The translations under genes and the position numbers were made by a program. The notes below the pieces were generated by a model. The model was not told the origin of the DNA, searched no databases, and saw only the letters and a list, made by a program, of their open reading frames with translations. Of a stretch of DNA of 64,000 nt, positions 35,748-44,727 are shown piece after piece. The DNA comes from Arsenicitalea aurantiaca (GTDB lineage Bacteria > Pseudomonadota > Alphaproteobacteria > Rhizobiales > Devosiaceae), in contig NZ_RZNJ01000004.1 in the NCBI RefSeq assembly GCF_003994485.1, forward strand, positions 1 through 64,000. The letters are read 5' to 3'. The stretch's first letter is position 1, and each line of letters opens with the position of its first letter.

Positions 35748-37448
35748 TCAATGGCTAGTCATTGCCAGAATTCCGTCGGCCAGTTTTTCGGCCAGCATCA
35801 TGGTCGGAAGGTTGGTGTTGGCACGGGGCACCCGCACCATGTTCGAAGCGTCAACAACATGCAGGTTGTCGATACCGTGCACCTGCCCCGTTCGCGCATC
35901 GGTAACCGAGAGTGGATCTTCGGCCCGCCCCATGCGGCAGGTACAGGAAGGATGCCATCCCACCACCGTATGCTTGCGCACGAGCGCCGTCATGGCATCG
36001 TCGTCGCGCAGAGCTAGGCTCAGATCGTCACCAGCTGCAAACAAGCGGTCGATGACAAAATCCCTTAGCCTGGACGGTCCATCGGTAAGGAGGGCGGGCA
36101 CCATAGTGGCGACCCAGTTGCGCAGATTGACGTCGCCAACCAGCTTCGCCATGGCGCCATGCGTAGCGGCGAAGGGGTGGGCCGACGCCGCTTGCAGAAC
36201 ATTGGTGGCGTAGAAAGCTGCCATTCTGCGCACTGCGATCTTCATCCGCGCCAGATCGCGCGGATCGGACAGCATTTCGAGGCGCATATCCGGCTGGCCA
36301 TTCGGATTGCCTGGATCGAGCCGGATAAAGCCTTGCGAATAGGGTTTGTTGATCCAGCTGAACAGCGAGCCGATGCGAATGCCCACCGGATGCCATGCCG
36401 ATTTGGAGACCACGACCATAAACATGTCGCTTGCCCCGCAGTCGGGTAGGTCGGACGAGAAGCGCAATCCTGCCTGAACATGGCGGCGGGGGACCTTGCC
36501 CATGCGCGATCCCCGGCGAATCCAAGATGACATGGCTATGGAGGGGTGTTCCTGCAGATTTCTGCCCACGCCAGGCAGGTCGTGAAGAACCGGAACTCCA
36601 GCTGCGTGGAGTTCATTGGCCGAGCCGATGCCGGCGCGGAGCAGTAAGATCGGCGACCGCGTCGCGCCGGCCGACAGGATGACCCGCCGCGCCAGGATCT
36701 GTTCCGCTCCCACCCTGACCCCGGCAACACGGCGCCCGTCCATTACCAATCCGTCCACCGTGCAATCGGTCCTGATGGTAAGATTGGGGCGTGCGCGGGT
36801 CGCCGCATCGAGATAACCCATGGCCGCGGAAATTCTCTGGTGGCGATTGGTTGTCAGCGAAAGTGGGAACCAGCCGTCCTCGAAGACACCATTCTGGTCC
36901 CCGATATTTCTGTAGCCGGCCGCTGAAAAGGCCGCCGTCGCTGCCCGGGTAAAGCCGGGCCACTGGTTCTCGGAAACCCGACTGATGGCGATGGGGCCAT
37001 CGTCTCCATGGAAAGGACCTTCATAGTCCATGTCGGTTTCGAGCCTTCGGAAGTATGGCAGCACGCTCTGCCAGTCCCACCCGGCGGCCCCCAATTCGGC
37101 CCATTCATCATAGTCCACCGGCAGACCGCGATTTCCAATCTCGCCATTGATGCTCGAACCGCCGCCAATCAGCCGCGGCTGGCCGTAAGCCTTTAAGGGC
37201 GGTCGATCCGGATCGTTATGCGGAACGGGCAGCAGATGCGCCTTTAGATCCTGCCACTGATAGGACGGGTTGAAAGCGGCCCGATACGGATAGACGTCGC
37301 GAATTGCGTCCGGCTCCTGACCCGGCGGATGGTCGACCCCTGCCTCGATCAGTAGGACACGATGGGCGCTGGCGGCCGAGAGACGATTGGCCAGGACGCA
37401 GCCCGCCGAGCCGCCCCCTACGATCACGAAATCATAGCCTGAGGTCAC
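35748..37448 (-). CDS. GMC-family FAD-dependent oxidoreductase (choline/alcohol dehydrogenase-like)
   Basis: 566 residues. The FAD motif VIVGGGSAGCVLANRL is at the N-terminus, followed by LLIEAG and the GMC segment LIGGGSSINGEIGNRG. The C-terminal active-site block WHPSCTCRMG (catalytic histidine) and NTNLPTMMLAEKLADGI are intact. Such enzymes oxidise primary alcohols, polyols or sugars and pass electrons to quinones or oxygen. It overlaps the enolase-superfamily gene by 4 bases and is transcribed after it, so both probably act on the same sugar or polyol acid imported by the ABC system at 39486-43632. Confidence 0.92.
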   Translation of the reverse strand: MTSGYDFVIVGGGSAGCVLANRLSAASAHRVLLIEAGVDHPPGQEPDAIRDVYPYRAAFNPSYQWQDLKAHLLPVPHNDPDRPPLKAYGQPRLIGGGSSINGEIGNRGLPVDYDEWAELGAAGWDWQSVLPYFRRLETDMDYEGPFHGDDGPIAISRVSENQWPGFTRAATAAFSAAGYRNIGDQNGVFEDGWFPLSLTTNRHQRISAAMGYLDAATRARPNLTIRTDCTVDGLVMDGRRVAGVRVGAEQILARRVILSAGATRSPILLLRAGIGSANELHAAGVPVLHDLPGVGRNLQEHPSIAMSSWIRRGSRMGKVPRRHVQAGLRFSSDLPDCGASDMFMVVVSKSAWHPVGIRIGSLFSWINKPYSQGFIRLDPGNPNGQPDMRLEMLSDPRDLARMKIAVRRMAAFYATNVLQAASAHPFAATHGAMAKLVGDVNLRNWVATMVPALLTDGPSRLRDFVIDRLFAAGDDLSLALRDDDAMTALVRKHTVVGWHPSCTCRMGRAEDPLSVTDARTGQVHGIDNLHVVDASNMVRVPRANTNLPTMMLAEKLADGILAMTSH

Positions 37449-38656
37449 GGCCGGTCATCCGTGACGACGAACTGCTGAAATGCAGTGCGGTTGGCGATGA
37501 TGTAGTCCCAGTCATATTCGACGCCAAGTCCCGGACCGTCCGGAACCGGCATGCAGCCATCAGCGCCTATGTCTTCGAGCGCATCGCTATAGCCCGAGCC
37601 AAAAACCGGGGGCACGGGATTGGCCACACCTGGGGCAACGAGAGAGAGCTCGTACCAACTCGAATTACGCATCGAGGCCATGCAATGTCGCTGCGCCGGC
37701 CCAGCGGCGTGAATCTCGCAATCGAGCCCAAAGGCCTCGGCCAGATGTGCGGTCTTCATGGTGCCGGTAATCCCCATGTCATAGTCAGGGTCGACCCGGA
37801 TATAATCGGTGGCGCGCTCTCCGATCCACGACGCCTTGGCCTCCAGCCCGCGCACATGCTCGGTCAGCATGAGCGGCGTCCGGACACTTTCCTTGAGCTG
37901 GCGCGCCGCGTGGGGCGACCACCCCGCGTCCATGAACGGATCTTCGAACCAGAGGTAGCCGCCCTCGTCGCAGGCCTTGCCGACATAGATGGCATCGGCA
38001 AAAGTCTGCAATTCGCTGGCCGCATCATACATCAGCGCCATGCGATCACCGACGCGCTTGGCGCAGAACAGCAGATTGGCAGCCTCTTCCCGAGGGTTGC
38101 CTTCACCCCAGCCGTGGATCTTGTAGCCTCGGTAGCCAAGAGCAAGGCACTCTTCAGCGAAGTCCGCGTAGGCCTCGATAGAATCGAGAATGCCATGTCG
38201 ACCGCCATTGAGCGTGCTGGCATAGGTGGGCAGTCGCTGGCGATACCCACCCAGCAATCGCCATACCGATCTCTCGACAGCCTTGCCTGCCAGATCCCAC
38301 AGCGCGATGTCCAATGCCGAGTGGCCAATTGCCATATAGTGGCGGTGAAACCGTTTGAGCTTGTTGTAGATTGCTTCGCGTTCCTCGGCGTCCTCGCCCA
38401 GGATCTGGCCGGCCAGCGCCTTGACCTGGCCCACCATGGCGCCGTTCTTGCCGCTATGGACGCTGCAATACTCGCCGCGCGCACCGTCCCGGGTCTCGAT
38501 CACGACGGCAAAGGCTGAAAGGCGGCTCTGCTGGCCCTTCATCACGCAGCGATTGCCACTGTCATCCATGCCCAATCCATCCACGACATAGTCAAATTCG
38601 TGGACTTCCACCTTGGCAATGCGCCAGCCGGGCCGTGCGCCAATGATTCTTTTCAT
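37445..38656 (-). CDS. Enolase-superfamily enzyme of the mandelate racemase type (probable acid-sugar dehydratase)
   Basis: 403 residues. The KxH motif (Lys179-Ile-His181 in YRGYKIHGWG), metal ligands Asp211, Glu238 (WFEDPF) and Glu266 (LTEHVRG), and the Asp289/His316 dyad (RVDPDYDMG, EIHAAGP) are all in place, which is the mandelate racemase layout used by many sugar-acid dehydratases. The ATG at 38656 has AAGGG five bases upstream; an earlier ATG (38692) would add 12 residues and has no such site. First gene of the minus-strand pair, divergent from the GntR gene, with two operator-like sites in between. The substrate is not predictable by eye. Confidence 0.9.
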   Translation of the reverse strand: MKRIIGARPGWRIAKVEVHEFDYVVDGLGMDDSGNRCVMKGQQSRLSAFAVVIETRDGARGEYCSVHSGKNGAMVGQVKALAGQILGEDAEEREAIYNKLKRFHRHYMAIGHSALDIALWDLAGKAVERSVWRLLGGYRQRLPTYASTLNGGRHGILDSIEAYADFAEECLALGYRGYKIHGWGEGNPREEAANLLFCAKRVGDRMALMYDAASELQTFADAIYVGKACDEGGYLWFEDPFMDAGWSPHAARQLKESVRTPLMLTEHVRGLEAKASWIGERATDYIRVDPDYDMGITGTMKTAHLAEAFGLDCEIHAAGPAQRHCMASMRNSSWYELSLVAPGVANPVPPVFGSGYSDALEDIGADGCMPVPDGPGLGVEYDWDYIIANRTAFQQFVVTDDRP

Positions 38657-38694
38657 TTCATCCCTTAGAAATTCTCGCTTGCCAAAAGCCAAGC

Positions 38695-38722
38695 TGTCTG
38701 ACAGAACAATTCTAGTCAGACA
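38695..38722. promoter_or_regulatory. Two GTC-N-GAC sites, putative GntR/FCD operator
   Basis: GTCTGAC (38696-38702) and GTCAGAC (38715-38721) are each 7-bp palindromes, centred 19 bases apart, close to two helical turns, and together form the inverted repeat TGTCTGAC-N12-GTCAGACA. This matches the GTC-N-GAC-like half sites known for FadR/GntR-family regulators. It lies between the dehydratase gene and the GntR gene, so one site pair could control both directions. Confidence 0.6.
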
Positions 38723-38760
38723 ACAATCTGCCCGTCAACGGATATTGGTGTCTAAGGAAC

Positions 38761-39441
38761 ATGGAAACTGAAAGTCGCAGTGAGAGTGCCTATCGCCAGC
38801 TGGTCCTCTATATGGGGCAACTGGATGATGGGGAGCGCCTGCCCGCCGAATCCGACTTCGTCGATATGTTCGGCCTGTCGCGCGCCAGTATAAGGGAAGC
38901 GTTGGCGCGCCTCCGCGCCGAGGGCATGGTGCGCTCTCGCAAGGGTTCGGGAAGCTATGCCGTGCACAACGGCTCCCCTGAAATGATGCGCCTGTCGGCC
39001 ATCGAATCCATGCGCGATCTGGCCGAATGGCATGAAGTTCGCTTGGCGCTCGAAAGCGAGGTTGCGGCCCTCGCCGCCGACCGCCGCACTGACGCGGACC
39101 TTGCCAATCTGCAAAAAGCCCAGGCTGACCTGATCATCCAGCTCGCCAGCAACCATGCCGACAAGGAAGACGTCGCCTTCCACTCGGCCTTAGCGGCCTG
39201 CGCGCATAATCCCAAGCTCAGTGACGCGCTGGGCAAGCTCACTTCTCACATCTTCAGGTGGAGCAGCCTGTCGGCCGAGCGAGGCTTTCTGACCTTGGCC
39301 GAGCGCCGGGAACTGATCTCCCTCGAGCATGGCGGCATCGTCGATGCCGTCGCGGCGCGCGACGCAGATCGCGCTCGGGCCGAGATCCGACGGCACCTAC
39401 TGAATGGGCGCTCGCGTGTGTTGAGCACGCTGGAGCGATAG
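38761..39441 (+). CDS. GntR-family regulator with FCD domain
   Basis: 226 residues. The winged-helix domain (LPAESDFVDMFGLSRASIRE, ALARLRAEGMVRSRKGSGSY) is followed by an FCD ligand domain (LAEWHEVRLALESEVAALAA; FHSALAACAHNPKLSDAL; LEHGGIVDAVAARDADRARA). Histidines in FHSAL, SLEHGG and RRHLL fit the metal/ligand site of FCD proteins, which sense organic or sugar acids. Lies 39 bases after the operator-like sites and 45 bases before the binding-protein gene, so it probably represses both transporter and catabolic genes. Confidence 0.92.
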   Translation: METESRSESAYRQLVLYMGQLDDGERLPAESDFVDMFGLSRASIREALARLRAEGMVRSRKGSGSYAVHNGSPEMMRLSAIESMRDLAEWHEVRLALESEVAALAADRRTDADLANLQKAQADLIIQLASNHADKEDVAFHSALAACAHNPKLSDALGKLTSHIFRWSSLSAERGFLTLAERRELISLEHGGIVDAVAARDADRARAEIRRHLLNGRSRVLSTLER

Positions 39442-39485
39442 CCCCCGGCGAAATCATAAAAATTCAAGCAGTGGAGGAACTTGCA

Positions 39486-40781
39486 ATGAGTATCGGTAAA
39501 CTGGATCGACGCACGGTCTTGAAGCTGGGAGCAGCATCTGCGCTGCTGCCCGCCATGGGCAAAATCGCTCTTGCTCAGGAGCACAGCGGCACCATCCGGA
39601 TCTGGACTTTTCTCAGCGCCGAAGGCCAGTCGCCACGCGAAGTCGTGCTGCGCGACCTGATCGAGACGTTTGTCGCGGCCAATCCGGGCGTGTCGGTTGA
39701 AGTCGAATCTCAACCCTTCCAGGAACTCGAAACGAAGTTCGTTGCGGCCTCGGCCCAGAACCGGGCGCCCGACATCATCTGGATGCGAGACACCTTCCTC
39801 GATCTGGTCAATCAGCGCGGAGCGCTCGCTGATCTCAACGACGAACTGTCCGCCTCCTTTCAGAGCGATGTCATCCCCGACCTCTATCCGGTCTTCGCAG
39901 AAAAATCGGTCATCGATGGCGTTCGCACGTCCCTGCCGCTCTGGCCATCGCCCGCGCAGGTACTCTTTTATCGCGAGGACGCGCTGGCCGAAGTCGGGCT
40001 CGATGCACCGCCGCTGACCTGGGACGAATTCATCCCGGTCGCCGGCAGGCTGACCAGCGGCGACCGTCTTGGCCTCGGCCTGCCTACCAATGATAATAGC
40101 GTCTCAGCGTTCATCAACATAATGACCGGTTTCGGTCCGGGCATCTTTGACGCCGAGACCGGACAATTCGATGTCACCGGACCCGAAGCGGTCGAAACAG
40201 CCAATGTTGTCCGACAGCTTGTGTCTGTCGGCGCTCTCTCGCCCACGCTGCTGAACGCAATGGGCGACGATATTCAGGACCAGTTCGCCGCGGGTCGCTT
40301 CGCCATCGTCCAGGCTTTCGCGCCACGGTTTGCCCAGTACAAGTCAATAGCGGCCGCCTATGACCCCGATGATCTTGCCGTCTCGGCCTGGCCGGCCTTT
40401 GGTGATCGGCCTCCGGCTGTGTTGTTGGGGCCCTATTGGACAGTAGGTGTTTCGGCAAAATCTGAGAACAAGGCAGCCGCTACCGCCTTTGTGGAAGCGC
40501 TCTACACGCCGGAAGCTTCGATGCAGTGGGCGCAGACCGCCGGGCTGGTGCCAGACCGCCGCTCCGTTCAGTCCGACCCGTTCTTCAGCACCCCCGAGGC
40601 CGAATCCATCGCCGTGTTCAACGCGCTGCTCGACGCACCGGGCGCTTTGACCTTCCCACCCAAGCTGCCCGACATCACCAGGGTCTTCCCGATCATGAAC
40701 ACCGCGCTTCAGGAGCTGATCGGCACCGACGAGGATGTGAGCGCCATCCTAGAACGAGCCAAGGCAACGCTGGGTTGGTAG
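39486..40781 (+). CDS. Sugar-type solute-binding protein, family 1
   Basis: 431 residues. The N-terminus LDRRTVLKLGAASALLPAMG has a twin-arginine-like signal followed by a hydrophobic stretch and cleavage near ALAQ. The body has the SBP_bac_1 pattern (IRIWTFLSAEGQSP; VSVEVESQPFQELETKFVAA; APDIIWMRDTFLDLVNQRGA; LFYREDALAEVGLDAPPLTW). GGAGG lies 8 bases before ATG 39486; the frame open further upstream overlaps the GntR gene. Periplasmic receptor of the importer encoded downstream, gap 4 bases. The likely ligand is a carbohydrate or sugar acid. Confidence 0.92.
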   Translation: MSIGKLDRRTVLKLGAASALLPAMGKIALAQEHSGTIRIWTFLSAEGQSPREVVLRDLIETFVAANPGVSVEVESQPFQELETKFVAASAQNRAPDIIWMRDTFLDLVNQRGALADLNDELSASFQSDVIPDLYPVFAEKSVIDGVRTSLPLWPSPAQVLFYREDALAEVGLDAPPLTWDEFIPVAGRLTSGDRLGLGLPTNDNSVSAFINIMTGFGPGIFDAETGQFDVTGPEAVETANVVRQLVSVGALSPTLLNAMGDDIQDQFAAGRFAIVQAFAPRFAQYKSIAAAYDPDDLAVSAWPAFGDRPPAVLLGPYWTVGVSAKSENKAAATAFVEALYTPEASMQWAQTAGLVPDRRSVQSDPFFSTPEAESIAVFNALLDAPGALTFPPKLPDITRVFPIMNTALQELIGTDEDVSAILERAKATLGW

Positions 40782-40785
40782 TGCG

Positions 40786-41712
40786 ATGACGACGGCCGTT
40801 GAGATTTCGGTGGACTCTTCCCGCGCCCTGGACTCAGTGGCCCGCAAGACCAGAATCGTGGGGTCGGCACTTGTCGGCCCCGCACTTATCCTCGTTGTGG
40901 CGATCAATGTGCTTCCGGCCTTTTATGGCTTCTATCTCAGCCTTCGACAGGTCTTCTTCTTTGGCGATGAAGGTTATGTTGGCCTGCAGAACTACGTCGC
41001 GCTGTTCCGCGATCCCTTCGCCTGGCAGGCCATGGGCCGTTCCCTGATCTTCACCTTCGGCTCCCTGGTCATTGCCGTCCCCCTGGCTTTGGTATCGGCC
41101 ATGGGCATCCGACGCCTCGGTAAATGGGGCAGCATCCTGCTCACCGTCCTCCTCGTGCCCTGGGCGATGAGCCCGATCGTCGTGGCTCTGCTGTGGAAAT
41201 GGATCCTGGTCCCCTCGCCCGGCGGGCTTGTCGGCGCCGTGTTTGCCGCCTTCGGCATGCCGCCGCAGGACCTGCTGACCGACCCGATCCTCGCCATGCC
41301 GACGCTGATACTGATCGCGGTGTGGCGCAATTTTGCATTCGCCGCCATCATCCTTACGGGCGGGCTCGGGCAAATCCCACGTGATCTCTACAAGGCAGCC
41401 GCCATGGATGGCCTTGGCGCTTGGGAAGCGTTCCGCAAGATCACTCTGCCGCTATTGGCGTCGTCGCTGCTGATCGTCATCTCCATGCTGACCATCAGCT
41501 ATTTCAACGAGGTCCAGACCATTATCGGACTGACCGGCGGTGGCCCGATCCGTCAGACCACGACGCTTGGCTATCTGCTCTACCATACCGGCTTTGTGGA
41601 GCTCGACCAGGGGCGCGGCAACGCCATCGCCATCGTCATGTTCATGATCAACATGCTGCTCATCGCCCTCTACATCAAAATCTTGGGCAAGCAGCCGGGA
41701 GCTGCCGCATGA
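40786..41712 (+). CDS. Carbohydrate ABC transporter permease, MalF/UgpA-like
   Basis: 308 residues with six membrane segments. It has the N-terminal helix (LVGPALILVVAINVLPAFYG), the segment VGLQNYVALFRDPFAW typical of MalF/UgpA-type permeases, and the EAA loop DLYKAAAMDGLGAWEAFRKI. Its stop overlaps the next permease start by 4 bases. Confidence 0.93.
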   Translation: MTTAVEISVDSSRALDSVARKTRIVGSALVGPALILVVAINVLPAFYGFYLSLRQVFFFGDEGYVGLQNYVALFRDPFAWQAMGRSLIFTFGSLVIAVPLALVSAMGIRRLGKWGSILLTVLLVPWAMSPIVVALLWKWILVPSPGGLVGAVFAAFGMPPQDLLTDPILAMPTLILIAVWRNFAFAAIILTGGLGQIPRDLYKAAAMDGLGAWEAFRKITLPLLASSLLIVISMLTISYFNEVQTIIGLTGGGPIRQTTTLGYLLYHTGFVELDQGRGNAIAIVMFMINMLLIALYIKILGKQPGAAA

Positions 41713-42533
41713 AAACCGGAACCCGTAACGGGCTGTTGTTGCTGGGTTGTCTTCTTGCAGCCTTGGTCGCCCTCGGCCCCATCGTCTGGGCGTTTTCGAC
41801 CTCGCTCAAGCCGACCAATCGCATCTTCCAGGTGCCGCCCGAGCTCATCCCTTCGGTGTCGACGCTGGACCACTACGCCCGCCTGATCTCGGAAGGTGTA
41901 CACCGGGCTTTTCTCAATAGCGGCCTCTACGCCTTTCTGGCGGTGGCGGTCGCGCTGGTCCTTGGCACCGTGGCTGGCTATTCGCTCGCGCGATACCCCA
42001 TCCCGGGCAAGCAGCTGGTCTTGGTCCTCTTCGTAGGTGCCATGGCAGTCCCCGGCTTCGCCGTGCTGCTGCCCACCCAGCTGCTCTTCGTCAATATGGG
42101 ACTTTACAACACCTATGTCGCGCTACCCCTGCTCTATGCCGGCCATATCCTGCCCTTCGCCGTGTGGGTGACGCGGTCGCATTTCAACACCATCCCACGC
42201 GAACTCGAACAGGCGGCGCAGATCGATGGGTACTCGCGTTTCGAGGCGGTGTGGAAGGTCGTGCTGCCAGGCGCCAAGCCAGCACTTCTGGCCGCCGCGA
42301 CCTTCGGTTTCCTGCATTCCTGGAACGACTATGTCACCGCCACCACGATGGTCGACACGCCGGGCCTACGCACCCTGCCGGTGGCTCTGATCTTCTTCCA
42401 GGGTTTCCACGGCAGGGACTGGGGCGCGCTGATGGCTGGCGTCATCATTGCGACCATCCCCCCCGTCGTCATGTTCCTCCTGTTCCGTAAATATCTCATC
42501 GGCGGCTTCGCTGATGGTTCGGTGAAAGGCTAA
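41709..42533 (+). CDS. Carbohydrate ABC transporter permease, MalG/UgpE-like
   Basis: 274 residues, six membrane segments. Typical MalG-like features: WAFSTSLKPTNRIFQVPPEL after the first helix, NSGLYAFLAVAVALVLGTVA, and the EAA loop ELEQAAQIDGYSRFEAVWKV. ATG 41709 gives a 4-base overlap with the upstream permease; the frame extends further up but only as antiphase sequence of that gene. Channel partner of the 40786 product. Confidence 0.93.
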   Translation: MKTGTRNGLLLLGCLLAALVALGPIVWAFSTSLKPTNRIFQVPPELIPSVSTLDHYARLISEGVHRAFLNSGLYAFLAVAVALVLGTVAGYSLARYPIPGKQLVLVLFVGAMAVPGFAVLLPTQLLFVNMGLYNTYVALPLLYAGHILPFAVWVTRSHFNTIPRELEQAAQIDGYSRFEAVWKVVLPGAKPALLAAATFGFLHSWNDYVTATTMVDTPGLRTLPVALIFFQGFHGRDWGALMAGVIIATIPPVVMFLLFRKYLIGGFADGSVKG

Positions 42534-42537
42534 TTCG

Positions 42538-43632
42538 GTGAACGCAGTGCCACGCAACGCATCGACAGCGCAATCGGTCCGCTTCATCAATGTCGGCAAG
42601 AGCTATGGCAATGTTCGAGCCGTCTCAGGCATAAATATCACCATCGCGCCCGGCCAGTTCGTCACCCTGCTGGGGCCCTCGGGATGCGGTAAGAGCACGA
42701 CGCTCAACATGATTGCTGGTCTGGAAATGCCCACTGAAGGGCAGATCCTGATCGGCGATCGCGATGTCACGACCGTCAAGCCAGCTGACCGCGACATAGC
42801 CATGGTCTTCCAGTCCTACGCGCTCTATCCGCACCTGACCCTCTATGAAAACATAGCGTTTCCGATGCGGGCGCGCCGACGCCGCTCACCCGAACCCGAA
42901 GTGGACAACAAGGTTCGCACTGCCGCGCGCATGTTGGGCCTTGATGGCATGCTCAGCCGTTACCCTCGGGAAATTTCCGGCGGACAGCGTCAACGCGTCG
43001 CGCTGGGCCGTGCCATGGTGCGCACGCCCACCGTCTACCTGCTCGATGAGCCTCTCTCCAATCTTGACCAACAATTGCGGGTGCAGATGCGCTCGGAACT
43101 GAAGGATTTGCACCAGCGTCTGGGCGCGACCATGCTCTACGTCACTCACGACCAGAGCGAGGCCATGACCCTTTCGGACCTGATCGTGGTCATGTCGGCG
43201 GGACGCATCGAACAGGTCGGCACGCCCCGGGACCTCTACGACCGTCCTGCCAATCTGTTCGTGGCGCGCTTCCTGGGCGAGCCCGGAATGAACATTCTCA
43301 ACGGCGAGAGCAAAAGCGGCAGCCTTGTCGGCAAAGGCTTTTCCCTGCCGCTTCCCGCGACCGTCGGGGTGCCGGCAGAGCAGCTTTCGATAGGCATCCG
43401 CCCCGAAAACATCGAGCACGACCCATCCGAAAACGCGCCAATAAAGGGGATCGTAAGAACGGTCGAGTTTCTCGGCTCACGCAGCTTGGTGCGCATAGAT
43501 GTGGGCGACGCTCTGGTTTCGGCCTTCCTGCCCGCAACCGTGCAGCTCAGCGCCGGCGGCGCGGTGGGGCTGCGCCCATCCGACCCGGCCAAGGTTCGCT
43601 TCTTCGACACGCAAACGGGCTTATCAGTTTAA
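42538..43632 (+). CDS. Carbohydrate ABC transporter ATPase, UgpC/MalK-like
   Basis: 364 residues starting with GTG 42538, 4 bases after the permease stop. Walker A GPSGCGKST, Q-loop FQSYALYPHL, signature ISGGQRQRVALGRAMV, Walker B VYLLDEPLSNLD and H-loop YVTHDQSEAM are intact; the C-terminal part contains the MalK-type regulatory TOBE/OB region (LSIGIRPENIEHD). It drives the importer formed by 39486-42533. Confidence 0.94.
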   Translation: MNAVPRNASTAQSVRFINVGKSYGNVRAVSGINITIAPGQFVTLLGPSGCGKSTTLNMIAGLEMPTEGQILIGDRDVTTVKPADRDIAMVFQSYALYPHLTLYENIAFPMRARRRRSPEPEVDNKVRTAARMLGLDGMLSRYPREISGGQRQRVALGRAMVRTPTVYLLDEPLSNLDQQLRVQMRSELKDLHQRLGATMLYVTHDQSEAMTLSDLIVVMSAGRIEQVGTPRDLYDRPANLFVARFLGEPGMNILNGESKSGSLVGKGFSLPLPATVGVPAEQLSIGIRPENIEHDPSENAPIKGIVRTVEFLGSRSLVRIDVGDALVSAFLPATVQLSAGGAVGLRPSDPAKVRFFDTQTGLSV

Positions 43633-43853
43633 GAAGTTTACCCACATCGATCTTGACGACGATGTGGCCGGCGGCGGCGCTGGGTCCTGGCTTTGCCATC
43701 GCCCGGAACATTGGGGCTCGAGGTCAGTTGTAGGACTACGCCGACGCCGCGGCCGGCATGGTCGCTTGGTGGCGTCGGAGGACAATACTTGCCACGGCAT
43801 CGGCTTTTGAAAAGCCTAGCGCCCATTCGCCCAAACTCACGAAAGGTCAACTG
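43633..43853. other. Intergenic region with a hairpin between the ABC ATPase and GlcG-like genes
   Basis: CCACATCG (43642-43649) and CGATGTGG (43660-43667) form a perfect 8-bp stem with a 10-base loop, 10 bases past the ATPase stop. There is no T-run, so it is at best a weak terminator or processing site. Confidence 0.35.
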
Positions 43854-44270
43854 ATGGAGCTTCACATTGCTTTTGCCTTGTTGAAGGCGACATTCGCAGA
43901 GGGACGACGCCTGGGTGCACGGCCCCTGTCGGCAGTTGTACTCGACAGCGGCGGCCATCAAGTAGCCGGCGCACGTGAGGACGGGGCAGGTTTTGCGCGG
44001 CTGGCCCTGGCCCAGGCAAAAGCATGGGGCTCCTTAAGCCTCGGCCTCGGCTCGCGCACTCTTTCCGAACGTGCACCACAGGCACCAGAATTCTTCGCCG
44101 CCGCTGCAAGCTTGTTGGACGGCCGACTACTGCCAGCGCCTGGCGGCCTGCTGCTGCTTCGCGAAGGGATGCTGATCGGCGCCATCGGCGTTTCGGGTGA
44201 TGCCGGTGACACCGACGAAGCGTGCGCCATCCATGCTGTGGAAGAGCTCGGTCTTGAGTATGCTCAGTAG
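43854..44270 (+). CDS. GlcG/HbpS-family protein
   Basis: 138 residues, normal for the GlcG (DUF336) family. The sequence LSAVVLDSGGHQVAGAREDG, FARLALAQAKAWGSLSLGLG, LPAPGGLLLLREGMLIGAIG and VSGDAGDTDEACAIHAVEEL follows the family closely. Members occur in glycolate, propanediol and other catabolic operons and some bind haem or corrinoid cofactors. ATG 43854 is favoured, with AAAGG upstream; the frame begins earlier at 43758. Position after the transporter suggests an accessory role in the same pathway, but a 221-base gap and hairpin separate it. Confidence 0.85.
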   Translation: MELHIAFALLKATFAEGRRLGARPLSAVVLDSGGHQVAGAREDGAGFARLALAQAKAWGSLSLGLGSRTLSERAPQAPEFFAAAASLLDGRLLPAPGGLLLLREGMLIGAIGVSGDAGDTDEACAIHAVEELGLEYAQ

Positions 44271-44727
44271 CACCGAGCGGTGCCTTCGGCTCCCAAGAGC
44301 CTGTTGGCACTGTAACCAGACCTCTACCTGATTTGTCCGGCACCCTTCTCAAATGGGTAGCGCGGCCCGGCTGGCCCGAGGAGATGCCTGCAGAGCTCCA
44401 ACGGACCCGCGACCGCACTGGAGCGTTGCGTCCGGGGGTATCGCTCGGTTCGTTAGTGTCGAGGCTCTACCTATGCTTGCTGAAGCGTCTCAGACCGTGC
44501 CGACGAAACCACGGCCAGGATCGGCATGAACCCGATCATGTTCATGAAGGACACCAACGCCAGCATTGGCCCTACTGACGACGCCGATAGCAGGTACGGC
44601 TCTGCTTCCGTCTGCGCAGGAACTGGCTCACCTTCCGCGCCATTGCATGTGTTTGGCGTCGCGCAAGGGCACCAAGGTGTGCCGCGGCCTCGAGCAAGCT
44701 GGCCGATTTCCCTTCCCACCAGCCAAA
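44271..44727. other. Intergenic region at the border of the polysaccharide locus
   Basis: About 460 bases between convergent units. Frames of 74-82 codons overlap on both strands and show no motif. No clear terminator for either side. Confidence 0.4.

Noticed and set aside
37304-38518. 404-codon open frame on the plus strand
   Set aside because: Antisense to the enolase-superfamily gene, whose catalytic residues are all present.
43642-43667. Rho-independent terminator after the sugar ABC operon
   Set aside because: The stem is perfect but no T-run follows, so it is described only as a hairpin.
44471-44719. Minus-strand frame with a hydrophobic C-terminal stretch
   Set aside because: A single membrane-like segment without family similarity or ribosome binding site, overlapping plus-strand frames.
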